Assembly: GCA_023212645.1 (NCBI GenBank)
Contig: JALBYC010000041.1
Span: 1-64,000 of the forward strand
Direction of reading: 5' to 3'
DNA: 64,000 nt
Source of the DNA: Farysia itapuensis
Taxonomy: Eukaryota > Basidiomycota > Ustilaginomycetes > Ustilaginales > Ustilaginaceae
The translations under genes and the position numbers were made by a program. Below, piece by piece: positions 53,076-63,152 of the stretch. Positions within the stretch are counted from its first letter, which is position 1, and every line of letters begins with the position of its first letter. The notes beneath the pieces were generated by a model that was not told where the DNA came from, made no database searches, and was given only the letters and a program-made list of their open reading frames with translations.

Positions 53076-55358
53076 TTAGCGCTCTGGCTTGTTTCTGAAT
53101 CGGAGCAGAGGAGAAAGGCTGGAGAGGGGACAGGCGCTCTGCAAGAAGGGGTGCTGCAGCAACTCGTCGGCCGAGGCGCGGCTCTTTACGTCGGCGCAGA
53201 GACACACAGCGAGGAAGGACTTGAGGTTTTTGGACAGCGTTTCGGGCTTTTTGAGCGTGGGCGTGCCGTTGGTGGCGATGAGGTAAAGGGCTTTGAGCGG
53301 TTCTTCGTCGAGGTACGGCGGTTCGTTTTCGATCATTTCGATGGCCATGATGCCAAGACTCCAGATGTCGACCTTGGCGCCATACTCTTTCTGCTTGACC
53401 ACTTCGGGCGCCATCCAGTAGGGGGTGCCGACCATGGTGGCACGCTTGGATTTCTGATCGGTGAGCTTGGCGCAGAAGCCGAAATCGGTGATCTTGACCT
53501 GACCGCTAGCGTTGAGCAAGACATTGTCGGACTTGATGTCGCGGTGAATGATGCTCTGGCTGTGAAGATGCTCGAGTCCCTTGCACGTCTCGCCGCAAAT
53601 GGCCGCGATCTGGTCTTCCTCGAGCGTGTTGTTGTCAATGACATCCGTCAGCGCACCGCCTTCCATGAACTCCATAATGACCCACAGCTCGTTGTTGCGC
53701 ACGAGGAAGGAGTCGAGGAAGTTGACAATGTTGGGATGCTGCGACTCCTTCATGACGAGGATCTCGTTGACAATCAGCTCTTTGCGTGGCTGCTGCGAGA
53801 GGTCCATGGTCTTGATGGCCACACGCTGTCCTGTGGACAGTGTCTTGGCAACATAGACGGATCCAGATGCGCCTTGACCAACCTTTTTGATCTTGCTGTA
53901 GAGCATGTTGGGATCGTCGGGGCTGACGACGGTGCGCAGCTTCTCCATGATCTGTGCCTCGGACATGGTGCTGATGCGTCGATCCGACTCTTTGGGCTTG
54001 GGCTCCTTCTTGGCCATCTGGAGGGGCTTGACCTGAGGTGCAGGTTTGGGTGCTTCGTCGCGGGGCTCTGGGGCGAGCTTGAGCTCCTTTGTCTTTGCGC
54101 TCAAATCTTGTATGGCAGGAGCTTGAGGAGGAGAGGGCGCAGGTCGAGGCGCCGCAGGAACTTGTGCGGGTTTAGGCGGGCCAGGGGCGGCAGGTGCTTT
54201 GCGCGAGGGAACGAGATCGGCCTCGGGGCTGGCGCCGGCACGGGAGTACTTGTTGTCACCGCCAAGACGCGAGGACTGGGGCGCGACTTCAGGACGACGA
54301 CCGTCATCCGAAGGTCTGCGCACCGGACCAGGCGCAGGACGCAGGTTGGATGTAGAAGAGGCAGGAGACGAGGATTGAGAGAGCGGAGGTTTGAAGCCAG
54401 CAGTCTGTCGGAAAGCATCGGTGGGTGGCTTGTTGTACGAAGCAGCGTCTCTGCTCAAATTGCTGGCGTCGGTTGAGCTACCAGCGTATCCGGTGCCGGC
54501 GTTGAATCGAGGGGCAGACGTGGCTACCTCGGTAGGCTTTCGGCCAGCCTGCATGTTCATGGTCGGCGCACCAAGGCCAAAGTCGTCACGTTCGCGTTTC
54601 TGTATGTCGGTGTAGAACTCGAGCACGTCGAGCACGGCCTGGGGATTTTTCTCGTAGTCCTCTCGTGTGATGGCAGAGGTGGTGAGCAACTTGGACCACT
54701 GCTCGGGCAGACCGGTGAATGCACCGCTGATGGGATCAAATCCGACGTGGACCTGGTGCACAAAGTCGGTGGGAGACGAGACACCCATGAGGGGCGAGCG
54801 CGAGTAAATGTCGTCCATCCAGCCGTAGAGCTCTTCATCGCTCTTGAGCTGAATGTAGAGCGTCTTGTCCTTGGTCTCGACTTCGATGCAGTAGGGCTTA
54901 AGGTCGGTACGCGATACGTTGCTAATGTCTTTGAGAAAGACAATTGCGACTGCTTGGTAGGTGGTCTCGTTCTTGTGGAAAGTCAGCGTCTGTTCGCGAA
55001 GGGCGAGCCATCGTTTGCTCCAGATCCAGGAGCGAATGCCGTCCTCTTTGACGCTGATCCAGCCTTTGCGGATAACGGCAGCGCCGCTGGAGACGGCGTT
55101 GGGACCGGCTTGCTGCCAGCTAGCAGAATTGGAGTTGGGAGCCGTGGCACCGGGGCCAGCTGGTCGAAGAGGTCCTGTATAGGAGCCACCGCCAGCGCCC
55201 ATTCCGGCCGAGCTGGAAGCGGAATTGTACTGCGACAAGGGCGGGAGGAAGGGATCATTGTGCTTTGCGGTGGGTACAGGAGGCGCTGGCCTGGAGGGTG
55301 TGAGTGAGCCAAAGGCGGCTGATTGTTGGCCAGGAGGGCCTGCGCGATAGTTGGACAT
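53076..55358 (-). CDS. CLA4: PAK kinase of the Cla4 type (PH-CRIB-kinase)
   Basis: 760 aa from the ATG at 55358, no intron. The order is a Pro/Ser-rich N-terminus, a PH domain (about 90-185; SWIWSKRWLALREQTLTFHK, YCIEVETKDKTLYIQLKSD), a CRIB/PBD (VSSPTDFVHQVHVGFDP near 190), a long Pro/Ala/Ser-rich linker (about 260-470) and a C-terminal protein kinase domain. Kinase motifs are VGQGASGSVYVAK, VAIKTMDL, HRDIKSDNVLL, DFGFCAK and GTPYWMAPEVV. PH plus CRIB separates Cla4 from Ste20, which lacks the PH domain. Cdc42/Rac GTP binding to the CRIB releases the kinase; in smuts and yeasts Cla4 controls polarity, septation and filamentous growth. The codons upstream of 55358 overlap the divergent METTL14 gene and are not coding for this protein. 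Confidence 0.95.
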   Translation of the reverse strand: MSNYRAGPPGQQSAAFGSLTPSRPAPPVPTAKHNDPFLPPLSQYNSASSSAGMGAGGGSYTGPLRPAGPGATAPNSNSASWQQAGPNAVSSGAAVIRKGWISVKEDGIRSWIWSKRWLALREQTLTFHKNETTYQAVAIVFLKDISNVSRTDLKPYCIEVETKDKTLYIQLKSDEELYGWMDDIYSRSPLMGVSSPTDFVHQVHVGFDPISGAFTGLPEQWSKLLTTSAITREDYEKNPQAVLDVLEFYTDIQKRERDDFGLGAPTMNMQAGRKPTEVATSAPRFNAGTGYAGSSTDASNLSRDAASYNKPPTDAFRQTAGFKPPLSQSSSPASSTSNLRPAPGPVRRPSDDGRRPEVAPQSSRLGGDNKYSRAGASPEADLVPSRKAPAAPGPPKPAQVPAAPRPAPSPPQAPAIQDLSAKTKELKLAPEPRDEAPKPAPQVKPLQMAKKEPKPKESDRRISTMSEAQIMEKLRTVVSPDDPNMLYSKIKKVGQGASGSVYVAKTLSTGQRVAIKTMDLSQQPRKELIVNEILVMKESQHPNIVNFLDSFLVRNNELWVIMEFMEGGALTDVIDNNTLEEDQIAAICGETCKGLEHLHSQSIIHRDIKSDNVLLNASGQVKITDFGFCAKLTDQKSKRATMVGTPYWMAPEVVKQKEYGAKVDIWSLGIMAIEMIENEPPYLDEEPLKALYLIATNGTPTLKKPETLSKNLKSFLAVCLCADVKSRASADELLQHPFLQSACPLSSLSPLLRFRNKPER

Positions 55359-55506
55359 GCTGTGTGGTCGAGAGCAACACAGACAACGCGCGCACTGGAC
55401 AGCGCATATCCATTTGCGCACGCGCGTTGCACCCAATTCAAACAGCGCGATTCTCTGACCGATTTTGATTCCATTTTCCCAATTCGCTTGCGCTAATCGT
55501 TGTCCT

Positions 55507-56790
55507 ATGCGGCGTGCCAGAGACCACCCGCGATGGCAGTCGCTCGTCGCAGCCACAGAGCCGCCTCTGGGCCCCAATTACAGCCAAGCAGAACGGACTC
55601 TGCGCAACGATTACTCGCAGCACTTTGTCGATTCGGGCCAGCTGCCAGGCAACGCCGTACGAAATCCCAGTGTCGAATCGCGCTTTGAAGAATATCCCAA
55701 GCTACAACGGCTGGTGCAGCTCAAGAACTCGCTCGTAGAGAGCGTCGCTCATCCGCCCACGTACCTCGAGGCTGATTTGCGTCCATCGCTGCAGCCGTAT
55801 CGCACACTCAGATCACCAGATACGTTTCATCTGGGAAGTCTGATCCCAGTAAAGTACGATGTGGTGCTGATTGACCCGCCTCTGGAAGCCTACGAGTGGG
55901 AAGGACAACCGTCGGCGGCGGGAGAAACGTGGTCGTGGGACGAGATTGCTGCTCTGCCTGTACCGCAGGTGGCAGCCAAAGAAAGCTTTGTCTTTCTCTG
56001 GGTCGGTTCTGGCGCTGGCGATGGCCTGGAACGAGGCAGAGAGGTGCTGGCAAAGTGGGGCTATCGTCGTTGCGAAGACATTGTCTGCGTTCGCACCAAC
56101 CCGCAGACACACTCTCAGCCACAGCCGTCGTCTACCTCGGCCTTTGCACGCTCAAGTCAGCACTGTCTAATGGGCATTCGCGGAACAGTCCGTCGCTCGA
56201 CAGATACCCATTTTGTGCACTGCAACGTCGACACCGACGTCATCATCTGGCCTGGCGATGACCCATTTGACATGAAGAGCAAACCCCCCGAACTGTACCA
56301 AATCATTGAGAATTTCTGTCTAGGTACTCGCAGACTGGAGCTTTTCGGACGCAATCGCAATTTGCGCAGAGGCTGGCTTACTATTGGACTCGAGCTTGGA
56401 CCTCTTGTGCCTGGCTGGTCAGCCGGTGCGTCTCGCAAATACCTCAAAGCTGAGTACGACGCATACTTTGGTGTTGACCCTCCCGGCTGCGAGCTGCGCA
56501 ATCGCTGCAATCTCGTGCCGTATATGCACGAGGTCGACCAGCTCAGACCGAGGTCACCCCCTCCCAGAACAGCCACCGAGCCAGCCGATCGATCTCCGAA
56601 CGAGTCTGCGCCTTTCCTCCTGGACGTCACCTCTCCGCCCCTTGTACGTGGTGCAGGACTCTCTGGGCTTGGGGCTGGAGGACAAAAGACGGTCAGTATT
56701 CCCAGCGGAAGCGACACTCTCAGCGGCCCTCAGGCCAGCGTGCTTCGCGCCAAAGCGGCTGCCGAGCTTGCCGCTGCCAAACCGCATTAG
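55507..56790 (+). CDS. METTL14-type MT-A70 methyltransferase-like protein
   Basis: 427 aa from the ATG at 55507, no intron. Likeness to METTL14 is continuous: TLRNDYSQHFVDSGQLPGN, SRFEEYPKLQRLVQLKNSLV, PPTYLEADL, WSWDEIAALPVPQVAA, FVFLWVGSGAG, KWGYRRCEDIVCVRTN, HCLMGIRGTVRRSTD, FVHCNVDTDVIIW and LELFGRNRNLRRGWLT. METTL14 pairs with METTL3 to form the mRNA N6-adenosine methylation complex, serving as the RNA-binding, non-catalytic half. At the catalytic position, human METTL14 has EPPL and METTL3 has DPPW; this protein has DPPL (VLIDPPLEAYEW), an intermediate form. The C-terminus is Ser/Pro-rich without the RGG repeats of the animal protein. It shares a 148-bp promoter with CLA4. Confidence 0.9.
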   Translation: MRRARDHPRWQSLVAATEPPLGPNYSQAERTLRNDYSQHFVDSGQLPGNAVRNPSVESRFEEYPKLQRLVQLKNSLVESVAHPPTYLEADLRPSLQPYRTLRSPDTFHLGSLIPVKYDVVLIDPPLEAYEWEGQPSAAGETWSWDEIAALPVPQVAAKESFVFLWVGSGAGDGLERGREVLAKWGYRRCEDIVCVRTNPQTHSQPQPSSTSAFARSSQHCLMGIRGTVRRSTDTHFVHCNVDTDVIIWPGDDPFDMKSKPPELYQIIENFCLGTRRLELFGRNRNLRRGWLTIGLELGPLVPGWSAGASRKYLKAEYDAYFGVDPPGCELRNRCNLVPYMHEVDQLRPRSPPPRTATEPADRSPNESAPFLLDVTSPPLVRGAGLSGLGAGGQKTVSIPSGSDTLSGPQASVLRAKAAAELAAAKPH

Positions 56791-56980
56791 CATCACTACG
56801 CATAGCACACACACACACATGTATACCCGCCATTCTAGCAATTGAGAACAGGTCCGAGCACACGTGATCTGGAAATTGTGTTTGGTGGAATTCAACGCAA
56901 TTCAACGCGCAGGCCACAGGGTCGCACACGCCATCATTCCTTGAGACACACGCACACACTTTCACAACGGCTGGCCAACC

Positions 56981-59900
56981 ATGGACGACTCTGCCAAGGT
57001 CCTCTCTGAGGCCTTGAACGTCGTCAAGGTGCAGCTTGTCCAGATGAAGCGATGTCTTGACGCCGACCAGGTCATGGATGCGCTCAAGAGTGCGTCCACC
57101 ATGCTCTCCGAGCTTCGCACTTCATCCCTGAGCCCCAAGAACTACTACGAGCTGTGTAAGTCGGCAGTCAGCTCTCTGACCACGAACTAGCACCGGAGAC
57201 TGACACCTTTGTACATACAGATATGGCCGTCTTTGATGCGCTTCGACACCTGTCCATCTACCTGTACGATACCCACACCAGCGGCAAGCATCACCTCGCC
57301 GACCTGTATGAGCTAGTCCAGTACTGCGGCAACATTGTCCCGCGTCTCTACCTCATGATTACCGTGGGCAGTGTCTACATGTCTATACCCGATGCTCCCA
57401 TCAAGGAGATCATGAAGGACGTCATGGAGATGGGCCGCGGCGTGCAGCATCCTACTCGTGGTCTCTTCTTGCGGCACTACCTCAGCGGCGCCACACGCGA
57501 CTATCTGCCTGTCGGTCAGGACATGGGGCCCGGAGGTAATCTACAGGACAGTATCGGCTTCGTTCTCACCAACTTTATCGAGATGAACAAGTTGTGGGTC
57601 CGTCTGCAGCACCAAGGTCACAGTCGAGACCGTGAGAAGCGAGAGATGGAGCGCAAAGAGCTGCGCATTCTCGTCGGCACCAACCTCGTACGACTCAGCC
57701 AGCTCGAAGGCGTAGACCTCGAAATGTATCAACGCACCATCCTCCCCTCTGTGCTCGAACAGGTTGTCAACTGCAAAGACGTCATCGCCCAAGAATACCT
57801 CATGGAAGTCGTCATCCAAGTCTTTCCCGATGACTTTCATCTGCGCACTCTCGGACCCTTCCTCTCTGCCTGTGCGGCGTTACATCCAAAGGTCAACATC
57901 AAGCAGATTGTCATTGCGCTCATCGACCGTCTTGCCGCATACGCTGCAAGAGAAGCGGAAAACGACAGTCCCGAAGAGATCAGAAGGCAGGAGGAGGAGG
58001 CAAGTCGCCGACTCGCAGACAAGACTCGCCAAATGAGAATGACCGGTCAAAGCTCTGGGCCTGGCGCCGTCTGGGACGAAGTCACCGCTCAGGGCGATCC
58101 CAAGGACAAGAAGGCAGACATTGCCGAGCCTTCTTCGCCCACAGGCACCACCTCCATGCCCCCTCCACCTGTAGAGCCGTCCGGCTTTGGCATGTCCTCT
58201 GCAGATCGTGACTCGGCCGCTGCGCCCAACGTAGCAACGCACAGCTCCGAAGAACCCGTCTTCCGCAGCGTACCGGAAGGTTTGGACGAAGATGCCTGGG
58301 CGCCGAGTGGGCAAGCACCAGCGAATTGGGCCTCGCAAACTGACGATGGCACAGATGCCAGCAGCACACGCAACACGACAGAGACTGGCGTCACTTCTGA
58401 GCAAGGCGCGCCGAAAGAGCAAAACATCCGCACACAAGAGTTCCCTTCGGCCGGATTCGGCACAAGTCCTGCAAACGGTGTCACTGAGAAGCCGCCAGCA
58501 CAAGTCGCTCCGCCCGCCGCGCCGTCGGTTCCCGAGAAACCGGTGGGCAAGTTCCGTGGCATTCCTGACGACGTCCGACTGTTCGAAGTGTTTTGGGAGC
58601 AGATCGTGCAGCTGATCCGCGCCAGACCAGATCTGTCCATTCAGGACATTACTGCGCTTCTCATCTCGCTCGCCAACTTGTCTCTCAGCTGCTATCCAGA
58701 TAAACTCGAGTATGTCGACCAGGTGCTCGCCTTTGCACGAGAAAAGGTCATCGAGTTCGAACAGAGCCCGGACCTGCACAGTCCTGCGACCACGAGCAAC
58801 CTCAATTCACTTCTCCTATCTCCCATCAACTCGTACCTCACAGTGCTGACGTTGCTAGCGTTGCCCTCCTATCTGTCTTTGCTGTCGGTGCAGCCGTATA
58901 CGACACGCAAGTCGATTGCGCAGGCAGTCGTCATGTCGGTGCTGCGCAACGAAACGGTCATGGCCACGCCGGAAGACGTCAGCGGCGTCTTAGATCTGTG
59001 CAGCCCCATCGTGCGCGATCAGAAGGATGCAGTCATGAGCCACGGACCGATACACATGGGCGGTCACGGTGGCAGTGCCCAGGGCTACGGCTACCATGGA
59101 GACCCGCGAATGCCTCAAGGCATGTACGCTGGCGGAAACCGAGGCATGGCAAGACACGCCATGGCGCAGTACGACATGGAGGAAATGGCGGAAGAGCAGG
59201 GATGGATGGCAAGAATGATTCACCTCTTCCATGCCCAAGAGCTCGAAACGCAGTTCAGTCTGCTGCAGACCGCACGCAAACACTTTGTCGAAGGCAACGA
59301 ACGGATCAAATTCACCCTCCCACCACTCATCACTTCAGCAATCAAGCTAGCCCGGCGCTACAAACTGCGCGAAAGCTTGGAGCAAAATTGGGAGACAAAG
59401 ATGCTGACGCTGTACAAGTTCATCCACCAAGTCATCTCGATCCTGTACAACAAGGTTGAATCGTCCGACATCTGTCTGCGCCTCTTTTTGCTCGCAGCTC
59501 AGTCAGCTGACGAGAGTGGGTTCGAGGAGCTGGCCTACGAGTTTTACGTGCAGTCCTTTACCATTTACGAAGAGTCCATTTCAGAGTCGCGCGCACAATT
59601 GCAGGCGATTGGCTTGATTACAAGCACTTTGCAGACGGCCAGGGTGTTTGGCACGGACAACTACGACACTCTAATCACAAAAGCTGCATTGCACGGCGCC
59701 AAGCTGCTCAAGAAGCCACACCAGGCGGCTGCGGTCATGATGGCCAGTCATCTGTGGTGGCAGACAGACATTCCCGGCCGACCCTCGGCGACTACTTCGT
59801 CATCAGCAACTGGCAACACAGCCGCATCTTCCACCGACAGCACAACGCCCAAAGAAAGCAAACCTGTCCTGCTCAAAGATGGGAAGCGAGTGCTGGAATG

Positions 59901-60375
59901 TCTGCAGAAAGCACTGCGCATCGCCAACAGCTGCATCGACGAGCGCAGCACAGTCGAGATCTTCTGTTCCGCTCTGGACCAATACCTGTACTACTTTGAG
60001 CAGCAGGTGGAAGCGGTTGCGCCCAAGTACATCAACTCGCTCGTCGAACTCATCTCCAACGGTCTTGATTCGCTCATGGCTGCCGAGGCTGACACGCCGT
60101 CGCAGACTGGCGGTCACGCAAGCGGTGGCGGTGGCGGCGGCGGCGGCGCTATCGTGGGTGGCGGATTCTTGGAGCTACCTACCACGCCCGAATCGTGTCT
60201 GCGGCACTTCCGCTCGCAGCTCTCGTACATAAAGACGCGCAAGGAGGCAGCTAATCTCGCCAACGCCAACGCAAACCCGCAGGCCACCGACTCGGACTCC
60301 AGCGGCGCGGCAAAAGGCCCAGACTGGGCCGCCGTCCAGATAGGTCCCAGTCTCTCCAAAGTCGGTCTCAGATAG
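56981..60375 (+). CDS. VPS35: retromer subunit Vps35
   Basis: Two exons, 56981-57155 and 57221-60375 (65-nt intron), give 1109 aa. Exon 1 holds [20 protein letters not shown] and exon 2 starts [15 protein letters not shown]. Downstream are [30 protein letters not shown] and [20 protein letters not shown], then the solenoid ([48 protein letters not shown], [18 protein letters not shown]). Vps35 is the cargo-binding scaffold of endosome-to-Golgi retrieval with Vps26 and Vps29. It is longer than yeast or human Vps35 because of a disordered insertion of about 200 residues (roughly 305-500) in the middle of the solenoid, plus a Gly/His-rich loop around 605-650 and a Gly-run near the C-terminus. 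It converges on MCM10 with 37 bp between stop codons. Confidence 0.95.
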
Positions 60376-60412
60376 AATAGCTTTTGGTCGTATTATTGCA
60401 AATGCAAATGTG

Positions 60413-63034
60413 CTAAATAATCTCGAGGCCGTCATCGTCATCATCGTTGTCATCGTGATTGTGGGTGGGTCGGGAAGCGGCGAGTTTGGCGAACAGCGTG
60501 GTGGAAGGCTGTGGCGCTAGATCGGCCTCCCAATCGTCATCGCCGAATTCGTCGATGTGGTAGCGCTCGCCGCCGACAAGGCAGGTGGTGAGGTCTTGCT
60601 CTGGGATTCGCAGCTTGGGTCGGTGGGATTTCTTGAGTTTAAGACTCGGGGCTGATTGTGAGGCGCGGCTTTCGGCCGCTGCGAGCGCTACGAGATTGGA
60701 GCGTGCGTCCCTATCCGCGCTGCGAGTGCTGGTGGATTTGGCCTGAGATGACAGACCGTTGACCAGCGGGTTGGACTTGCTCGACGACGATGTCTGATTC
60801 ATGAACCGCAGCCGGTTTAGCTCCACTCCTCCAGTGGAGCCTGTGCTTTCTGGCTGGACGACACCGGTGTACTTTTTCCGCTTGGCCAGCGTAGAGGCAG
60901 CTTGGAGCGACGCTTTGCGCTTCCGTTCTTGCAGCGTCGTGTAGGCAGCGTTCATCAGCTCTGCTGAGCCGTTTGGAAGTACGGGGAGCAGCGTCTCTGC
61001 CGCTTTTGTGCGCTGGACTTGCTCAGCAGCGTCTGTCGGCGACATGGCCCGCTTCGGTACCCCAAACCGCTCGCTGATCTGCTTTTGCAGCTCTTGCTCC
61101 TGGATCGTTTTGCGGACTCGTGCATACTTGGCCGACTGTCCGCGACCGTACTGCTCGGAAACGTCGTACCTGATCGACGCCGGATCAGTTGCCCGCATGG
61201 ACGCAGGGCCCTCGGCGACATAGACTCTGCCCGAATTGCTTTCCATACCCTCGGTCGCCGGACCGAACCCAGACGCTGCCAACAAGCCCGCCATGGCTTT
61301 CCTTCCTGGTCCAAGCTCTCGCCAGGGAGCAGAATGCGAGCGTCCACCGCGCGAGTCTCTGCCAGACCATCTGCCGCCGTGCTTTCCACCCTCGCCGATT
61401 TTGGTCGTCGCATGGACGGCGAATTCGGGCCGCGACTTGCCAAGCCCGTCCATGCGCGCCTCGAGATGGTAGTCGCATACCTGAGCGCCTGTCTGCTTGC
61501 GTGCCTTGGTATCGACAAAGCTCTTGCATCGATCTCCATTGGCCTTGATCGCCGAACACCGCTGATAGTCGGAAGATTGGCCGATTACAACACAGTCTTC
61601 GCCCGACCGTGGCTGCAGTCTGAGAACGTTGGATTTGCCGTACCTCTTGAGCACCTTTGGGTTCATGACGGCAATCAGAGTGCCTTCGGCTTGTTTGAAC
61701 AGCAGCTCGAATGCGCCACACGACCCGTTGATGTACTTGCGTTCCTTTGTCCTGGCTAGCTGTTCAGCTATTTCCGGGCGCAGTTTGGCCTTGTGGGAGA
61801 CAAAGGCGGTCTCAACCCGGTCGGCTTCGTAGACAATGAGGGAGACTGTATTGGACCCGACGCCTGCACTACCTTCACCGAGCTTGGCGGTGGAGTTGAC
61901 CCCCAAGTCAGTCAGCGTCATGACGATGTACTTGCGCGGTCTCTGTGCCAGTCGAAGATCCTCCTTTTTCTTCTCGAGTTCTTGGTCGTGGGGTTTGTTC
62001 TTGCGTGAGTCGATGGATGTAGAGTCATCGCGGGAGCCAGGTTCGAGATCGAGTCGCAACTTGCCGTCCGCGCCTTTTGACGCACCTTTGAACACGAGTG
62101 GGTCGTCAACGTCCAGATCCGTACTCGGCGGCTGTACTTTAGACTCATTGTCCTTATTGTTGTTGAACCCCTTGGTTACCTGCATATCACCTTTTTCGAC
62201 TATTGTGGCCATGACGACCCAATCTCCATCGACAGGGATCTCGTACTGACCGTCACGTCCGTCTCTGCCAAAGTTGGACATCCTGTTGACCGGTCGAGCG
62301 ACAGAGTAGAGCAGCGAGGGTGGGATGTGGAACCTGCCTCGGAGGTAATCCGTCAGCTGGTCGTGCGACAAGGCGCGTTCGCGAAGACTGTGGCCAGAGT
62401 ATGGTTCAAAACGCTCCCACTTGGGGTCCGTCGGGCTTGGGGCAGGCAAGCGTCTTGGACCGGGCTCTAGTTGCTCGATCAAGGTCAGATCGTCGTCCCT
62501 TTGTTGTCCGTGTGTTACCGGTTGAAACTCATACGGATCTTCGGTGTCGCTTTCTGACTCCGGCTGGTCGACGGTGGTGGTGCGCGAGAAAGGTCCTTGG
62601 ACGGGAGCGGATTTGAGCGGAGCCGCATGAGCTGTCAATCCAGCACTGCGCTCAGCATCGCGTTGAGCGGCCGCCTTCCTGCGCACTTCAGCTTGGTGCT
62701 CTTGTTGGTGCTTCTCGAGCAACGCCTGCTGGACTTGGTGAGCTTTGGACAAAAAGCCAGACTGTCTGTTCTGCGATTCGCGAGACAGCATTCTGTTGTG
62801 CGCTGATGCTGTCTGAGCTCGGGCCCGGCTTTGCGCGAGGGCGATCAGTTCTTGTCGCTTGCGCTCGAGTTCTTCGACTCCTTGCTTTGTGTGTCTTGCC
62901 AGAGCGTTTGCCTGGCGCTGAGCTGCAGCCTTGGACGGAGAGGACGGCGCGACGACATTGGTCCCAGTACGCAAGCTGCTCCTCGGAGGCGATGGTTGCA
63001 CAGCAGGAATCTTGTAGGGACGGGTCGATTCCAT
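60413..63034 (-). CDS. MCM10: DNA replication factor Mcm10
   Basis: 873 aa from the ATG at 63034. Mcm10 binds ssDNA, DNA polymerase alpha and the Mcm2-7 helicase at origin firing. The central OB fold is visible from VDGDWVVMATIVEKGDMQVT to VSLIVYEADRVETAF, followed by AFELLFKQAEGTLIAVMNPK and the family zinc finger starting at SSDYQRCSAIKANGDRC (about residues 487-520; three Cys and one His). The N-terminus contains a coiled coil (VEELERKRQELIALAQSR) as in other Mcm10 proteins, and there is a basic, Gly/Arg-rich region after the finger (WSGRDSRGGRSHSAPW). Two in-frame ATGs upstream lie inside the promoter. The promoter carries two MluI boxes. Confidence 0.9.
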   Translation of the reverse strand: MESTRPYKIPAVQPSPPRSSLRTGTNVVAPSSPSKAAAQRQANALARHTKQGVEELERKRQELIALAQSRARAQTASAHNRMLSRESQNRQSGFLSKAHQVQQALLEKHQQEHQAEVRRKAAAQRDAERSAGLTAHAAPLKSAPVQGPFSRTTTVDQPESESDTEDPYEFQPVTHGQQRDDDLTLIEQLEPGPRRLPAPSPTDPKWERFEPYSGHSLRERALSHDQLTDYLRGRFHIPPSLLYSVARPVNRMSNFGRDGRDGQYEIPVDGDWVVMATIVEKGDMQVTKGFNNNKDNESKVQPPSTDLDVDDPLVFKGASKGADGKLRLDLEPGSRDDSTSIDSRKNKPHDQELEKKKEDLRLAQRPRKYIVMTLTDLGVNSTAKLGEGSAGVGSNTVSLIVYEADRVETAFVSHKAKLRPEIAEQLARTKERKYINGSCGAFELLFKQAEGTLIAVMNPKVLKRYGKSNVLRLQPRSGEDCVVIGQSSDYQRCSAIKANGDRCKSFVDTKARKQTGAQVCDYHLEARMDGLGKSRPEFAVHATTKIGEGGKHGGRWSGRDSRGGRSHSAPWRELGPGRKAMAGLLAASGFGPATEGMESNSGRVYVAEGPASMRATDPASIRYDVSEQYGRGQSAKYARVRKTIQEQELQKQISERFGVPKRAMSPTDAAEQVQRTKAAETLLPVLPNGSAELMNAAYTTLQERKRKASLQAASTLAKRKKYTGVVQPESTGSTGGVELNRLRFMNQTSSSSKSNPLVNGLSSQAKSTSTRSADRDARSNLVALAAAESRASQSAPSLKLKKSHRPKLRIPEQDLTTCLVGGERYHIDEFGDDDWEADLAPQPSTTLFAKLAASRPTHNHDDNDDDDDGLEII

Positions 63035-63086
63035 GCTAGTCCCATACGCCTTTACTGGTGGTGGCGAAGAACAACACAAATTTGAC

Positions 63087-63115
63087 ACGCGTTTTTCGAT
63101 ATTCCTCAGACGCGT
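63087..63115. promoter_or_regulatory. pair of MluI cell-cycle boxes (ACGCGT)
   Basis: ACGCGT occurs at 63087-63092 and again at 63110-63115, 53-81 bp upstream of the MCM10 start, in a divergent space of 118 bp. In fungi MBF (Swi6 with Mbp1/Res-type factors) binds this element to restrict expression of replication genes to G1/S. Confidence 0.65.
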
Positions 63116-63152
63116 AAAGTAGCGCGAACACATTTGCTCGCACACCAGTCTC

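Noticed and set aside
53049..54476. 475-codon + strand frame opposite the kinase
   Set aside because: It is the exact antisense of the CLA4 kinase and linker; high-GC codon bias keeps the opposite strand open.
57880..58779. 299-codon minus-strand frame inside VPS35
   Set aside because: Antisense shadow of the disordered insertion; no family signal.
61019..61759. 246-codon + strand frame inside MCM10
   Set aside because: Antisense of the zinc-finger and Gly/Arg region of MCM10.
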